DNA of 64,000 nt from Singulisphaera sp. (GCA_027451445.1 DAIDJG010000113.1:51186-115185); one strand, 5' to 3'. Positions 26,301 to 34,815 are shown, numbered from the stretch's first letter. A program made the numbers and translations. The notes: generated from the letters alone by a model not told the origin.

Positions 26301-28322
26301 CGTGGCGATCTCGAGCGAATGGCGTCGAGCGCTCGATTGCCGGTTACGAGGCAACTCGGCTACGTGGCGCTCATTGCTGCGGACGGCAGCATCGACAAGG
26401 CCTGGCAGACGGGGACACAGTCCACGAAGGCCCTGGTCGACCTGCTGAACGCGATGCCGCTGATTCGCGATCCAGGGCTTCGGGCGGAGCTGTATCCCAA
26501 GGTGGAACCGCTCTTAACCAACTTGCCCCCATCGTTGGCGGGCAGCGCGGCGGCGAAGGGCACGCTCGGGCGGTTTGTCCGCATCGAGTTGTCGGGGCGG
26601 AAAACCCTCACGCTGGCCGAGGTGGAAGTGATCAGCGGCGGCAAGAACATCGCGAACGCGGGCAGGGCATCGCAGAAAAACACAGCCCACGGTGGCGACG
26701 CCAAACGCGCGATCGACGGCAACAAGAACCCCAGCTTTGGTGGCGGAGGCCAAACTCACACCGAAGAAGACACCAACAACCCCTGGTGGGAGGTCGACCT
26801 CGGCTCCGAGGTCCCGATCGAGGAAGTCATTGTCTACAATCGCGCCGATGGCGAGCTCGGTAATCGCTTGAACAACTTCACGTTGAAGGTGCTCGATAAC
26901 GGGCGCCACGCGGTCTTCGAGAAGAAAAAACTCCCGGCCCCAAAACCACGTACGGCCTTTGCCGTTGGTGGCGGCGGCTCACAGGACCTGGTTCGCCGGG
27001 CCGCCATGAATGCCCTGACGTACGTTCGCGGCCAGGAGGTACCCACGTTCAAGGCGCTCGCCCGTTTCGTTCGCGAGGACGTCGATCGGCACGCGGCGAT
27101 TCAGGCACTCCAGCGCATCCCGGCGACGCATTATCCACCGGAAGATGCAAAGCCGCTCCTCGAGAGTCTCATTGCATACATTCGCAAGCTCCCGGCGGAG
27201 GACCGCACCGCGCCGCCGGCGCTCGACGCGCTCCAGCTCGGCGACTCGCTTGCGGGCGTCTTGCCGCGCGACCAGGCGACCCGGTTGCGCCGGGAGCTCG
27301 GGGAGCTGGGGGTACGGATCCTGCGACTGTCGACCCTGCCCGAGCAGATGCTGTTCGACAAGGACCGGCTCGTCGTGCAGGCCGGGAAACCAGTGCAGAT
27401 CGTCTTCGAAAACAACGATCTCATGCCGCACAACTTCGTCATCACGCAGCCCGGAGCGCTCGAAGAGGTGGGTCTTCTGGGCGAGTCGTCGGCGACCCAG
27501 CCAGGCGCACTCGAACGCGGCTACGTCCCTGTGTCAAACAAGATCCTGCTGTCGAGCCGGCTCATTCAGCCGCGCGACATGCAGAAGCTGGACTTCAAAG
27601 CGCCGGGGCAACCCGGTGTCTATCCCTACGTGTGCACGTATCCGGGCCACTGGCGCAGGATGTTCGGTGCGCTCTACGTTGTCGAAGATTTGGAGCAGTA
27701 CCTCGCCGATCCCGAGGGTTACCTGGCGAGCCACCCGCAGTCGATCGCCGATCCTCTCCTCAAGTACACAGGCCCTCGCAAGGAGTGGAAATTCGACGAC
27801 CTCGCCTCGACCGTCGAACACATCGACCACGACGGCGGACGGTCGTTTGCCAACGCCAAGCAGATGTTCCAGGTGGCAAACTGCGTCGCCTGCCACAAGC
27901 TCAACGGCGTGGGGAACGAGATCGGTCCCGACCTGGCGAAGCTGGACGCCAAACAGATGCCGCTTGACATCCTCAAGAGCATCCTGGAGCCTTCCGCCAA
28001 GATCGAAGATAAGTATGCTTCGTATCTGTTCGACACCAGGTCGGGGAAGGTCGTGACAGGCATGATCCTGGAGGAGAATGCCAAGCAGGTGAAGGTCATC
28101 GAGAACCCATTGGCGAAGACGCAACCGTTGATCCTGGGGAAATCCGAGATCATCGAGCGCCAGAAGTCGCCCGCCTCGATCATGCCCAAGGGGCTGCTCG
28201 ATAAGCTCTCGCGAGAGGAGGTGCTCGACCTCATCGGGTACATCACCGCGCGAGGCGACCAGAAGAGCAAGGTGTTCCAGGGCGCACACGATCACGGGCA
28301 CGAGCACGGTTCGTCGCGCTAA
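23304..28322 (+). CDS. Giant exported PVC-type protein: SGNH, heme propeller, HEAT, discoidin, blue-copper and cytochrome c modules
   Basis: 1672 residues, signal peptide ending near TASADD. Modules in order: SGNH/GDSL-like (about 45-250; the nucleophile block reads IIGNTLADRM instead of GDS, with GYNE and GVHLTEEGN kept); PVC beta-propeller of the TIGR02604 kind (about 370-730, LWVAAWPTYPHW, LEVAPDGSIYFLDW); HEAT-like repeats (about 740-1080); discoidin/F5-F8 C (about 1095-1220, NPWWEVDLGSEVPIEEVIVY); a plastocyanin-like domain (about 1345-1460) with ligands in PHNFVI, C1443, H1448 and M1453; and a C-terminal cytochrome with CVACH at 1527-1531. A His-rich tail (HDHGHEHG) ends it. The ATG 23304 is preferred over TTG 23289. 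It is probably a periplasmic redox enzyme acting on a glycan. Confidence 0.93.
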   Translation: MKSQPECRFGLRRVAFAVGFALALIAPITASADDAAKAAPPLELKKGDRISIIGNTLADRMQHDGWLETYLQSRFPKHELVLRNLGFSGDELTIRLRSANFGSPDDWLSGGQTDVIFAFFGYNESFAGREGLGKFKQDLANFIKSSLAHKYNGESAPRLVLFSPIAHEDLHDRNLVDGTENNERLGLYTDAIKEVAEGNGILFVDLFHPTQALYKNVTTPLTINGVHLTEEGNRRLAEIIERGLFPGSAAPPRDAKALEKLRQAILDKDFYWFNRYRTVDGYSIYGGRADLTFVAGQTNRVVMQREMEVLDVMTANRDKRIWAVAQGGDLKVDDSNTPEFIPVKTNKPGAGPNGEHVFLSGEAAIEKMRLAKGIKVNLFASEKEFPELAKPVQMSFDTKGRLWVAAWPTYPHWKPKEEMNDKLLIFEDTNADGKADKVKVFADNLHCPTGFEFYNGGVLVAQAPDLMFLKDTDGDDKADVRTRVLNGLDSADTHHTSNSFNLDPGGALYFQEGTFHHTQVETPYGPPQRSANAGVFRYEPRSQKFDVYVPFGFANPHGHAFDRWGQDFVYDGTGANPYHGTLFSGHLDFPQKHNRPPQVYQQRTRPCPGVEFISTRHFPESFQNILLVANVIGDQGILQYKIEDNDASFSGTELPPLIMSSDPNFRPSDLEVAPDGSIYFLDWQNPIIGHMQHNLRDPSRDRTHGRIYRITYEGRPLLTPPKIAGEPIEKLLDLLKEPESRTHYRAKIELGGRDTKQVIAAVDKWVAGLDKSDPNYEFLVLQALWVYQYHNVVNTDLLKRVIASPDFRARAAATRVLCYMRDRVPDALDLLKKLAADSYPRVRLEAIRAASFFTVPEAIEVPLISTDHPTDEYLDYTRGETMRALEPYWKKAVSEGRSIQFTSAAGARFFLKGVTTDQLLKMNRSQAIDLELLFRNGIRDEVRREALVDLAKREKKDELRVLLDAINNQDGQKGETDSSVVFDLVRLLTGRPVAELAKARGDLERMASSARLPVTRQLGYVALIAADGSIDKAWQTGTQSTKALVDLLNAMPLIRDPGLRAELYPKVEPLLTNLPPSLAGSAAAKGTLGRFVRIELSGRKTLTLAEVEVISGGKNIANAGRASQKNTAHGGDAKRAIDGNKNPSFGGGGQTHTEEDTNNPWWEVDLGSEVPIEEVIVYNRADGELGNRLNNFTLKVLDNGRHAVFEKKKLPAPKPRTAFAVGGGGSQDLVRRAAMNALTYVRGQEVPTFKALARFVREDVDRHAAIQALQRIPATHYPPEDAKPLLESLIAYIRKLPAEDRTAPPALDALQLGDSLAGVLPRDQATRLRRELGELGVRILRLSTLPEQMLFDKDRLVVQAGKPVQIVFENNDLMPHNFVITQPGALEEVGLLGESSATQPGALERGYVPVSNKILLSSRLIQPRDMQKLDFKAPGQPGVYPYVCTYPGHWRRMFGALYVVEDLEQYLADPEGYLASHPQSIADPLLKYTGPRKEWKFDDLASTVEHIDHDGGRSFANAKQMFQVANCVACHKLNGVGNEIGPDLAKLDAKQMPLDILKSILEPSAKIEDKYASYLFDTRSGKVVTGMILEENAKQVKVIENPLAKTQPLILGKSEIIERQKSPASIMPKGLLDKLSREEVLDLIGYITARGDQKSKVFQGAHDHGHEHGSSR

Positions 28323-28433
28323 GCTCGATGGTTTGTGCCAACGCGAACGCAGGGTGGATTGGGCCCATGGCGGCAACATCCACCCTCTCCTAGCGTAGGC
28401 ATCGGTATCGACGCAACGGTCGGGGTGTCGCGA

Positions 28434-28571
28434 ACCCCTCACCCCGCCGCTGCGCGGCGACCCTCTCCCACAAGGGGAGAGGGCTGTTTTTCGCACGGCC
28501 TGTCGCAGGAGCAAACCACCCTCTCCCCTTGTGGGAGAGGTCGGCCCTCAACGAGGGTCGGGTGAGGGGTG
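28434..28571. repeat. Hairpin-pair repeat element, copy A (inverted halves, GTGAGGGGT ends outward)
   Basis: Two inverted halves. The left half (28434-28484) starts ACCCCTCACCC and ends in a self-complementary CCCTCTCCC-ACAAG-GGGAGAGGG stem. The right half (28517-28571) is its imperfect reverse complement and ends GGGTGAGGGGT. A 30-nt centre separates them. A related element with the halves arranged the other way round lies at 58272-58398. No transposase gene is present, so it is a MITE- or REP-like non-autonomous element. Confidence 0.82.
28461..28491 (+). terminator. Rho-independent-like terminator formed by the repeat hairpin
   Basis: A perfect 9-bp stem CCCTCTCCC/GGGAGAGGG (28461-28469 and 28475-28483) with a 5-nt loop, followed by CTG and TTTTT (28487-28491). 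It lies about 140 nt after the stop of the giant PVC gene on the same strand, so it can end that transcript, recruited from the repeat. Confidence 0.6.
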
Positions 28572-28695
28572 CGAGTGAAACCGTCCATTCGCCCGTTGTC
28601 CAGATACCAATGTGTAGCTCGGGGAACCGGTTGCCAGGAATCGGCCCGGGTCAAGCGGTGCGACGGAGCGGAACCGAGGAGTCGCGAAAAATATT

Positions 28696-29439
28696 ATGCA
28701 GGTTTCGCTATTCATCACATGCTTCAACGATACGATCTTCCCGAAAACGGGGCAGGCCGTTGTTCACCTTCTGGAGCGTCTCGGCCATGTCGTCGACTTT
28801 CCGGCCGATCAGACCTGCTGCGGACAGATGCACTACAACACGGGGTATCAGCGCGAGGCCATCCCGCTGGTGCGCCGATTCGTCGAGGTGTTCCGCGACT
28901 CCGAGGTCGTCGTGTCGCCGTCGGCCTCGTGCGTGGGGATGGTCCGGGAACTGTACCCGCGTGCTGCCGAACTGGCAGGGGATCACGAGTTAGCGAAGTG
29001 CGTGGAGCACCTGATACCACGGGTCTTCGAGCTGACGGAGTTCCTGGTGCAGAAACTTGGCATCGAGGATGTCGGGGCCTATTTTCCGCATCGGGTGACC
29101 TACCATCCGACGTGCCATTCACTGCGGATGATCAGTGTCGGCGATGCACCGCTGCGCTTGCTCCGCAATGTCCGAGGCATGGAGTTAGTTACGCTGCCCC
29201 GCGCTGAGGAATGCTGCGGCTTTGGCGGCACGTTTGCGGTCAAGAATGCCGATACCTCCATGGCGATGCTCGGTGATAAGCTGCGCTGCGTGCTCGACAC
29301 GAGGGCCGAGTATTGCGTCGCGGCCGACAACTCGTGCTTGATGCACATCGGCGGGGCCTTGCACCGCCAGAGGGCAGGCGTGGGTATCCTTCACATCGCG
29401 GAAATACTCGCCTCGACGGAGAAGGGGGGGCATCGATGA
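28696..29439 (+). CDS. lutA: Lactate utilisation protein A (iron-sulfur, CCG-domain subunit)
   Basis: 247 residues, the normal LutA length. Two cysteine-rich CCG modules are visible: TCCGQMHYNTGY near residue 36 and ECCGFGGTFAVKNADTS near 173; with other cysteines (SASCVGMV) they bind iron-sulfur and heterodisulfide-like centres. LutA works with LutB and LutC in oxidising L-lactate to pyruvate on the cytoplasmic side of the membrane. Its stop overlaps the lutB start by 4 nt (ATGA). There is no Shine-Dalgarno before ATG 28696; the leader is A/T-rich. No lactate permease gene is adjacent in the window. Confidence 0.93.
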   Translation: MQVSLFITCFNDTIFPKTGQAVVHLLERLGHVVDFPADQTCCGQMHYNTGYQREAIPLVRRFVEVFRDSEVVVSPSASCVGMVRELYPRAAELAGDHELAKCVEHLIPRVFELTEFLVQKLGIEDVGAYFPHRVTYHPTCHSLRMISVGDAPLRLLRNVRGMELVTLPRAEECCGFGGTFAVKNADTSMAMLGDKLRCVLDTRAEYCVAADNSCLMHIGGALHRQRAGVGILHIAEILASTEKGGHR

Positions 29440-30869
29440 AATACGAGCCGTTACCCACTCGCCCGGGCATTCGATTCGAAGATGCAGCACGCGCTGCGCT
29501 CGACAACACGCAGCTCCGCCGCAACATGGGCAAAGCCACGCAGACCATCCGTGCGAAACGGGCGGTGGTTGTCGAGGAGTTACCCGACTGGCAAGCCTTG
29601 CGCGAGGCGGGCCGTGCCATCAAGGAACGCACGATCCGCCACCTGGATCAGTATCTGCTCGAGCTCGAAGCATCGGTTCAGAGAGCCGGGGGACAGGTCC
29701 ACTGGGCGCGCGACGCGGCGGAAGCCAATCGCATTGTGACGTCGATCATCCAGGCAGAGAAGGCCCACGAGGTCATCAAGATCAAGTCGCTCACGACCGA
29801 CGAAATCGGGCTCAACGAGGCGCTCCTCGAGGAAGGGATCGAGGCCGTCGAGACCGACCTGGCCGAGCTGATCGTTCAGCTCGCGGGCGATCGATCGTCC
29901 CATATTCTCGTTCCGGCGATCCACAAGAACCGCTCGGAGATTCGCGACCTCTTCCAGCGCAAGCTGGGCCACTCGAACCTTTCCGACGAGCCCAAGGTGC
30001 TCGCGGCCGCGGCCCGAGCGCATCTGCGACGCAAGTTCCTCACCGTTCCGGTCGCCGTCAGCGGCGCCAACTTCGGTGTGGCGGAGACGGGTACGATCTG
30101 CATCGTCGAATCCGAAGGCAACGGCCGGATGTGCCTCACTTTGCCCCGGGTCCTGATCTCGATCATGGGCATCGAGAAGATCATTCCCGCCTGGCGCGAT
30201 TTCGAGGTCTTCCTCCAGCTTTTGCCGCGCTCGTCGACGGGCGAACGCATGAATCCCTACACCTCGTTCTGGACGGGCGTGGCACCCGGAGACGGGCCTC
30301 GCGCGTTCCACCTTGTCTTGCTCGACAACGGCCGATCTCGGGTACTGGCCGACCCCGTCGGGCGCCAGGCCCTCTACTGCATCCGCTGTAGCGCTTGCCT
30401 CAATATCTGCCCGGTCTACGAGCGCACCGGCGGCCACGCCTATCATTCGGTCTACCCGGGTCCGATCGGCGCGATCCTGACGCCGCAGCTCGTCGGCGTC
30501 GCCAACGCAAGCTCGCTGCCCTACGCCTCGTCGCTCTGTGGTGCCTGTTACGAAGTCTGCCCGGTCAAAATCAACATCCCCGAGGTCCTGATCCATTTGC
30601 GAGGCGAGGTCGTCCGCGAGAAGCAGGATCACCCCACGCCAGGAGGCCCGGACGTTGAGGGGCTCGCGATGAAGTTCCTCTCCTACGCATTCTCCGATCG
30701 CAAACGCTACGAGCGGGTCCAAAAGGTCGGGCGCGTGGGACAGCGGCTGATGACGCGAGGGGGCGTGATCGACCGTCTCCCTGGTCAGCTCGGCGGCTGG
30801 ACCGCGATGCGCGACGTGTTTCCCGTAGCCCCCCAAACGTTTCGGGAATGGTGGAGCGCACGGTCATGA
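29436..30869 (+). CDS. lutB: Lactate utilisation protein B (LUD domain plus two 4Fe-4S clusters)
   Basis: 477 residues from ATG 29436, which overlaps the lutA stop; the open frame further up is ignored for that reason. The LUD domain fills most of the protein (SLTTDEIGLNEALLEEGIEA, NFGVAETGTICIVESEGNGR). The C-terminal ferredoxin-like part has CIRCSACLNICPVYE and CGACYEVCPVKINIP, two complete CxxCxxCxxxCP-type sets. It is the electron-transfer subunit of the LutABC lactate oxidation complex. Its stop overlaps the lutC start by 4 nt, suggesting translational coupling. Confidence 0.95.
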   Translation: MKYEPLPTRPGIRFEDAARAALDNTQLRRNMGKATQTIRAKRAVVVEELPDWQALREAGRAIKERTIRHLDQYLLELEASVQRAGGQVHWARDAAEANRIVTSIIQAEKAHEVIKIKSLTTDEIGLNEALLEEGIEAVETDLAELIVQLAGDRSSHILVPAIHKNRSEIRDLFQRKLGHSNLSDEPKVLAAAARAHLRRKFLTVPVAVSGANFGVAETGTICIVESEGNGRMCLTLPRVLISIMGIEKIIPAWRDFEVFLQLLPRSSTGERMNPYTSFWTGVAPGDGPRAFHLVLLDNGRSRVLADPVGRQALYCIRCSACLNICPVYERTGGHAYHSVYPGPIGAILTPQLVGVANASSLPYASSLCGACYEVCPVKINIPEVLIHLRGEVVREKQDHPTPGGPDVEGLAMKFLSYAFSDRKRYERVQKVGRVGQRLMTRGGVIDRLPGQLGGWTAMRDVFPVAPQTFREWWSARS

Positions 30870-31543
30870 GCACCGCACGCGATGATATCTTGAGCCGCAT
30901 CCGAGGCGCTCTCGAGGATATTCCCTCCGCAGAGCGTTCGGAGCATGTCGCGATACCGCGCCGGTACAACGAACAGGAGTCGATTCCGCACCCCGAGCTC
31001 GTCGATCGTTTCATCGCGCGGGTTCGAGAGTACAAGGCCCAGGTTCGCCGTGTTACACAGGATTCACTCGCGGCATCGATCGCCTCTGCGTGTACGGCTC
31101 GAAGCGTTCGGCGTTTGTTGGTCCCGGCGGATCTTCCCCCAGGCTGGGCGCCGGTGGCGATCGAACTCGTTGTTGATCGCGCGCTGACTTACGAACAACT
31201 CGAAGCGTGTGATGGGATCCTGACGGCCTGCACGTTGGGTATCGCCCAGACGGGAACGATCGTTCTCGATAGCGGTTCGGGGCAGGGCCGCAGAGCCGCG
31301 ACCCTGTTACCCGACTATCATCTGTGCGTGATCTACGATGATCAGATCGTCGGGTTGGTGCCCGAAGCAGTGGCTCGATTGAATGACGTCGCCCACCGTC
31401 CCGATCGGCCAATTACCTGGATTTCTGGTCCGTCGGCGACCTCAGACATCGAATTGAACCGGGTCGAGGGGGTGCACGGGCCGAGAACGCTCGAAGTGCT
31501 CGTTGTCGAAACCGTGCGTACGGCGACGTCGACGGACGGCTGA
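30866..31543 (+). CDS. lutC: Lactate utilisation protein C (LUD domain)
   Basis: 225 residues from ATG 30866, which overlaps the lutB stop (an earlier in-frame GTG is ignored). The LUD (DUF162) fold shows CDGILTACTLGIAQTGTIVL, GQGRRAATLLPDYHLCVIY and TWISGPSATSDIELNRVEGV, ending with the conserved HGPRTLEVLVVE. It is the third member of the lutABC operon for L-lactate oxidation; no regulator gene lies next to it. Confidence 0.94.
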   Translation: MSTARDDILSRIRGALEDIPSAERSEHVAIPRRYNEQESIPHPELVDRFIARVREYKAQVRRVTQDSLAASIASACTARSVRRLLVPADLPPGWAPVAIELVVDRALTYEQLEACDGILTACTLGIAQTGTIVLDSGSGQGRRAATLLPDYHLCVIYDDQIVGLVPEAVARLNDVAHRPDRPITWISGPSATSDIELNRVEGVHGPRTLEVLVVETVRTATSTDG

Positions 31544-31604
31544 ACCGAATTCTCAACCCAGCCGACGAACGGTCATCCGCCCCAACGTCCTTTTCGGTCG
31601 AGGT

Positions 31605-32573
31605 CTAGGTGCGGCCGTGGTGCCGGTTTGCCGCAGAGGAGAGCAAGTACAGTGACACGAACGTATAGATCACAATCAGGACGATTCCCGTTGTGATGCG
31701 ATCCATGTCGAGACGTTCGGTAATCGGCTGAATGATCTCGCCAGCGCTATTCGGGTCATCGGAAGCTGAAACAGGGCGCTCAATGACTTTCGTCTCACTG
31801 TTGGCCTCAAAGACGGGCATGATGATGAGCGCGATAACGTTAAGCACAACCGCAAAGGTCAGCGCCGCCAGGAGCGTCTTCGGCGATTTCCCCTTGAGGA
31901 ATTGCAAGGATGCCCAGATCGCGAACAGGCAAAACGGAATGAAGTAGCGCCAGCCATACTGCACACCGGACAACGACTGGTAAACCGAATACGCCGCAGC
32001 CGCGGTGCTTCCGAGGAAGCATACTCCGCCGACGAGCATGACGTGCAGGGGGAGACCCATCGAGGGCGCGGAGGGCGGAGGGGCAAGGTCATCGTCGAGC
32101 CCCACGCGCATGCCCGTTTCGAGGTCGAGCCCGCAAGTCTGGCAAATGGACATCCCTGCTGGCACGAATCCAGAGCATGTGGGGCACCGCCGCGCTTTCG
32201 CGCGTGCTTCCGCCGCGTTCGGCCGGCGCGCAACCGGTTTGTCATCCTCGAAAAGCGCGAGCGCATCGCCTCCACCACGAGCGGGGCGCGAAGGTCTGGA
32301 CTCCGATTCAAGTTCCCCCAGCAAGGGAATATCGAACGTCTCTCGGAGATTGCCAGCGGAGGTCGGCAGATCGATGTCTCCGTGTCCCCGCTGCTTGATC
32401 TCCTCGGAAGAAGGATCTGCCGGCACGGCATCGTGAACCGACAAAGTGCCCGACGGAGCGGGCTCCGCGTAGAACTTCGTGCCGCATTTAGGGCACTTCA
32501 GGCGCTTGCCCGCCGCCTCTTCGGGAATGTTTAAGGTGGTCTTGCACTGGGTGCAATGAGTCGTTCGCGCCAT
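31605..32573 (-). CDS. Zinc-finger (MJ0042-type) multi-pass membrane protein
   Basis: 322 residues from ATG 32571-32573 (MARTTHCTQCKTTLNIPEEA, with AGGAG directly upstream). The N-terminus holds a CxxC...CxxC MJ0042-like zinc ribbon (CTQC, CPKC). A second zinc ribbon follows a charged linker (RCPTCSGFVPAGMSICQTCG). The C-terminal half has about four membrane helices (MLVGGVCFLGSTAAAAY, ALTFAVVLNVIALIIMPVF, GIVLIVIYTFVSLYLLS). This architecture is common in planctomycetes; function unknown. It is read towards the lutC stop (convergent). Confidence 0.82.
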   Translation of the reverse strand: MARTTHCTQCKTTLNIPEEAAGKRLKCPKCGTKFYAEPAPSGTLSVHDAVPADPSSEEIKQRGHGDIDLPTSAGNLRETFDIPLLGELESESRPSRPARGGGDALALFEDDKPVARRPNAAEARAKARRCPTCSGFVPAGMSICQTCGLDLETGMRVGLDDDLAPPPSAPSMGLPLHVMLVGGVCFLGSTAAAAYSVYQSLSGVQYGWRYFIPFCLFAIWASLQFLKGKSPKTLLAALTFAVVLNVIALIIMPVFEANSETKVIERPVSASDDPNSAGEIIQPITERLDMDRITTGIVLIVIYTFVSLYLLSSAANRHHGRT

Positions 32574-33262
32574 AGCTCCTTGGACCCCTGACTGCTTTCG
32601 AACCCTGGGACCACGCTCCGCTACGTTCTGGGGTCTAGCCAAGTCCGTCTGGGACACTCTCGTCTTCATTTTACTCTTGCCTCGGGCATCGCGAACAGGA
32701 GGAATTGCCACAATTTCAACGCCATTCACAGGAATTTCTTAGGAGAGATCTCCGAAGGCGATGAGTCTTTGCTGCGACCAAACCGATCTTGGAGAAGCGT
32801 TGGGCCGTATTCGACAAGTGGGTTTTGTTGCGTGAGTCACGGACTCGCCCAAAAAAGCATGCCACTTTCCGTGTTGGGGCCGGAATCCTGGCCACCAGGG
32901 TCCGATCAAACATCGACCGTCAGCTACGCGGACAACTCCATTCGCCCATGCAATCATTGCGGCTTCTGAGAGGTTGTCAAGAGTTCTACTCGGTTTGTCA
33001 GAAAGGCACGCCCTGCTTTCGAAACACGGCAATGGCGCCGAGTCCGGTCGATCCCAATTGTCATACGATCTGAAGACGGGTTTGGATCGCTACTTGATTG
33101 TGCTTCGCGACATTCTTGACCCCACGCGCGGCGACCGTTAGTGTCAGGCATTAAGGGTTGCTGCGGGGCCGTTTTGTACGCCGGCAAGAATCCAGGACGA
33201 ACGATGGGCTGACCGCTCCTCCGGTTCGCCTTCCTCTCTTACCTTTTGTGGAGATCACTTCC
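32574..33262. other. Large divergent intergenic region
   Basis: About 690 nt between the zinc-finger protein (leftwards) and a Gfo/Idh/MocA enzyme (rightwards). It holds a promoter-like site at 33116-33144. Frames crossing it lack ribosome sites and homology; no RNA gene was recognised. Confidence 0.6.
33116..33144 (+). promoter_or_regulatory. Candidate promoter of the Gfo/Idh/MocA gene
   Basis: TTGACC (33116-33121, 5 of 6 consensus), 17-nt spacer, TAGTGT (33139-33144, weak -10). The start codon follows about 118 nt downstream. Confidence 0.3.
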
Positions 33263-34741
33263 ATGAGTGAGACGCAGTCAGTCAGCCGTCGGGGGTTCTT
33301 GGAAACCGCGGGAATCGCGACGGGCGCGGTGATGGCGGCGGGTACGTTTGCCCATCCGGCCATCGGTAAGGTCAAAGGGGCGAACGACCGAATCAACTTC
33401 GCGATCCTCGGCCCTGGCGGACGGGCTCAGGCGCACATCAACGTGCTGCTCGCGATGAAGGACGAGGAGAAGCCCGTCGATATCATCGCGGTCGCGGACG
33501 TCTATCAGAAGAACCGCGAGAACGCGCAGAAGAAGACGAAGTGCAAACAGGCCGAGGTCGATTACCGCAAGGTTCTCGAGAACAAGGACGTCGATGCGGT
33601 CGTCATCGCGACGCCGGACCACTGGCACGCCAAGATGTCGATTGACGCGATGGAGGCGGGCAAGGACGTCTACTGCGAAAAGCCGATGACGCACACGATC
33701 GACGAGGCCCGCCGTGTCTCCGAAACACAAAGGCGGACCGGCCAGATCTTCACCGTCGGTGTCCAGTCGACGGCCGACCCGCGCTGGAAGATGGCCAATG
33801 AAATGATCACGGCCGGGAAGATTGGCCACGTCATGCAGGGCCAGACGAGCTACTACCGGAACAGCAACGGCGGCCAGTGGCGCTACTATCATCTCACGGA
33901 AGACATGAGCCCCAAGACGGTCGACTGGAAGATGTTCCTTGGCACCGAGTTCGGGCTCGCGCCGGACATGCCGTTCAACCGCGCAAAGTTTGCGCAGTGG
34001 CGCTGCTACTGGGAGTTCGGCGGCGGCATGTACACCGACCTGTTCGTGCACCAGCTCACCCACCTGATCCAGGCGATGGGCGTCCGCTTCCCCAGGCGTG
34101 TGGTGGGCGGCGGCGGCCTCTACCTCGAGTACGACGGGCGCGATGTCCCTGACGTGGCGACGGTCGTGGCCGACTACGACGAGGGCTGCCAGGTCATCAT
34201 CTCCGCCACCATGTGCAACGACGTCCAGCTTGGCGAGGTGATCCGCGGGCACACCGGCAACATTCGCTTCGCCGGCGTTCCCAAGGATGGTTTCAACCTG
34301 GCCTCGCAGGACCACGCGCTCAAGGGCAAGCCCGCCCCTCCCGGTGGCAACATGGGCGAAGGTGGAGAAATCTACAAGCCCGAGCAGCCTCGTGACGACA
34401 CGCGTGCACTTTGGGAGCACTTCATGGGCTGCCTCCGCTCACGGAATCCCGAAACGCTCTGCCCGGCGGAAACCGGCTACGCGGCGATCACGACCGTGAA
34501 TATGGGCGTGCAGTCGTACCGCGAGGGCAAGGCGCTATTCTTCGACAAGGGGACCGGCGCGGTGACCGAGGCCGACAGCTCGTGGGCCGTGCGCTGGGAG
34601 ACGATGAGCAAGCTCCGTGCGAAGCCGCATCAGGTGATTGGCTGGACCGCCGGTGAAACCGGCTCGCTGCTGGTCGCGCCCGACTACCAGAAGCTGGAGG
34701 GCGACTGGATCGACGGGAAAGACCCCGCCGCGAAGGCGTGA
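33263..34741 (+). CDS. Tat-exported Gfo/Idh/MocA oxidoreductase
   Basis: 492 residues from ATG 33263 (GGAG about 12 nt upstream). A twin-arginine signal (SRRGFLETAGIATGAVMAAG) directs folded export with its NAD(P). The Rossmann start (FAILGPGGRAQAH), the VVIATPDHWHAKMSIDAMEA segment and the CEKPMTH lysine motif are characteristic. The C-terminal part (WEFGGGMYTDLFVHQLTHLI) keeps a conserved His. Probably acts on a sugar or cyclitol in the periplasm; substrate unknown. A terminator follows at 34773. Confidence 0.93.
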   Translation: MSETQSVSRRGFLETAGIATGAVMAAGTFAHPAIGKVKGANDRINFAILGPGGRAQAHINVLLAMKDEEKPVDIIAVADVYQKNRENAQKKTKCKQAEVDYRKVLENKDVDAVVIATPDHWHAKMSIDAMEAGKDVYCEKPMTHTIDEARRVSETQRRTGQIFTVGVQSTADPRWKMANEMITAGKIGHVMQGQTSYYRNSNGGQWRYYHLTEDMSPKTVDWKMFLGTEFGLAPDMPFNRAKFAQWRCYWEFGGGMYTDLFVHQLTHLIQAMGVRFPRRVVGGGGLYLEYDGRDVPDVATVVADYDEGCQVIISATMCNDVQLGEVIRGHTGNIRFAGVPKDGFNLASQDHALKGKPAPPGGNMGEGGEIYKPEQPRDDTRALWEHFMGCLRSRNPETLCPAETGYAAITTVNMGVQSYREGKALFFDKGTGAVTEADSSWAVRWETMSKLRAKPHQVIGWTAGETGSLLVAPDYQKLEGDWIDGKDPAAKA

Positions 34742-34772
34742 GCCGGTCGTTAACGCGACGCGTAAGCATGGC

Positions 34773-34813
34773 ACGACCGGCCCTGGAGTTTGACTCCGGG
34801 GTCGGTCGTTTTT
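34773..34813 (+). terminator. Rho-independent terminator after the Gfo/Idh/MocA gene
   Basis: A long stem: 34773-34788 (ACGACCGGCCCTGGAG) pairs with 34794-34809 through two G-T wobbles, loop TTTGA, followed by a T run (34809-34813). It lies 32 nt after the stop and just before the convergent nagA stop at 34816. Confidence 0.88.
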
Positions 34814-34815
34814 GT

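Noticed and set aside
23334-26354. 1006-residue open frame on the minus strand
   Set aside because: Exact antisense shadow of the giant PVC gene; high-GC codon bias leaves the opposite frame open. No start signal or domain.
28434-28571. CRISPR-like repeats
   Set aside because: Only two inverted halves, no regular direct repeats with spacers and no cas genes; it is a hairpin element.
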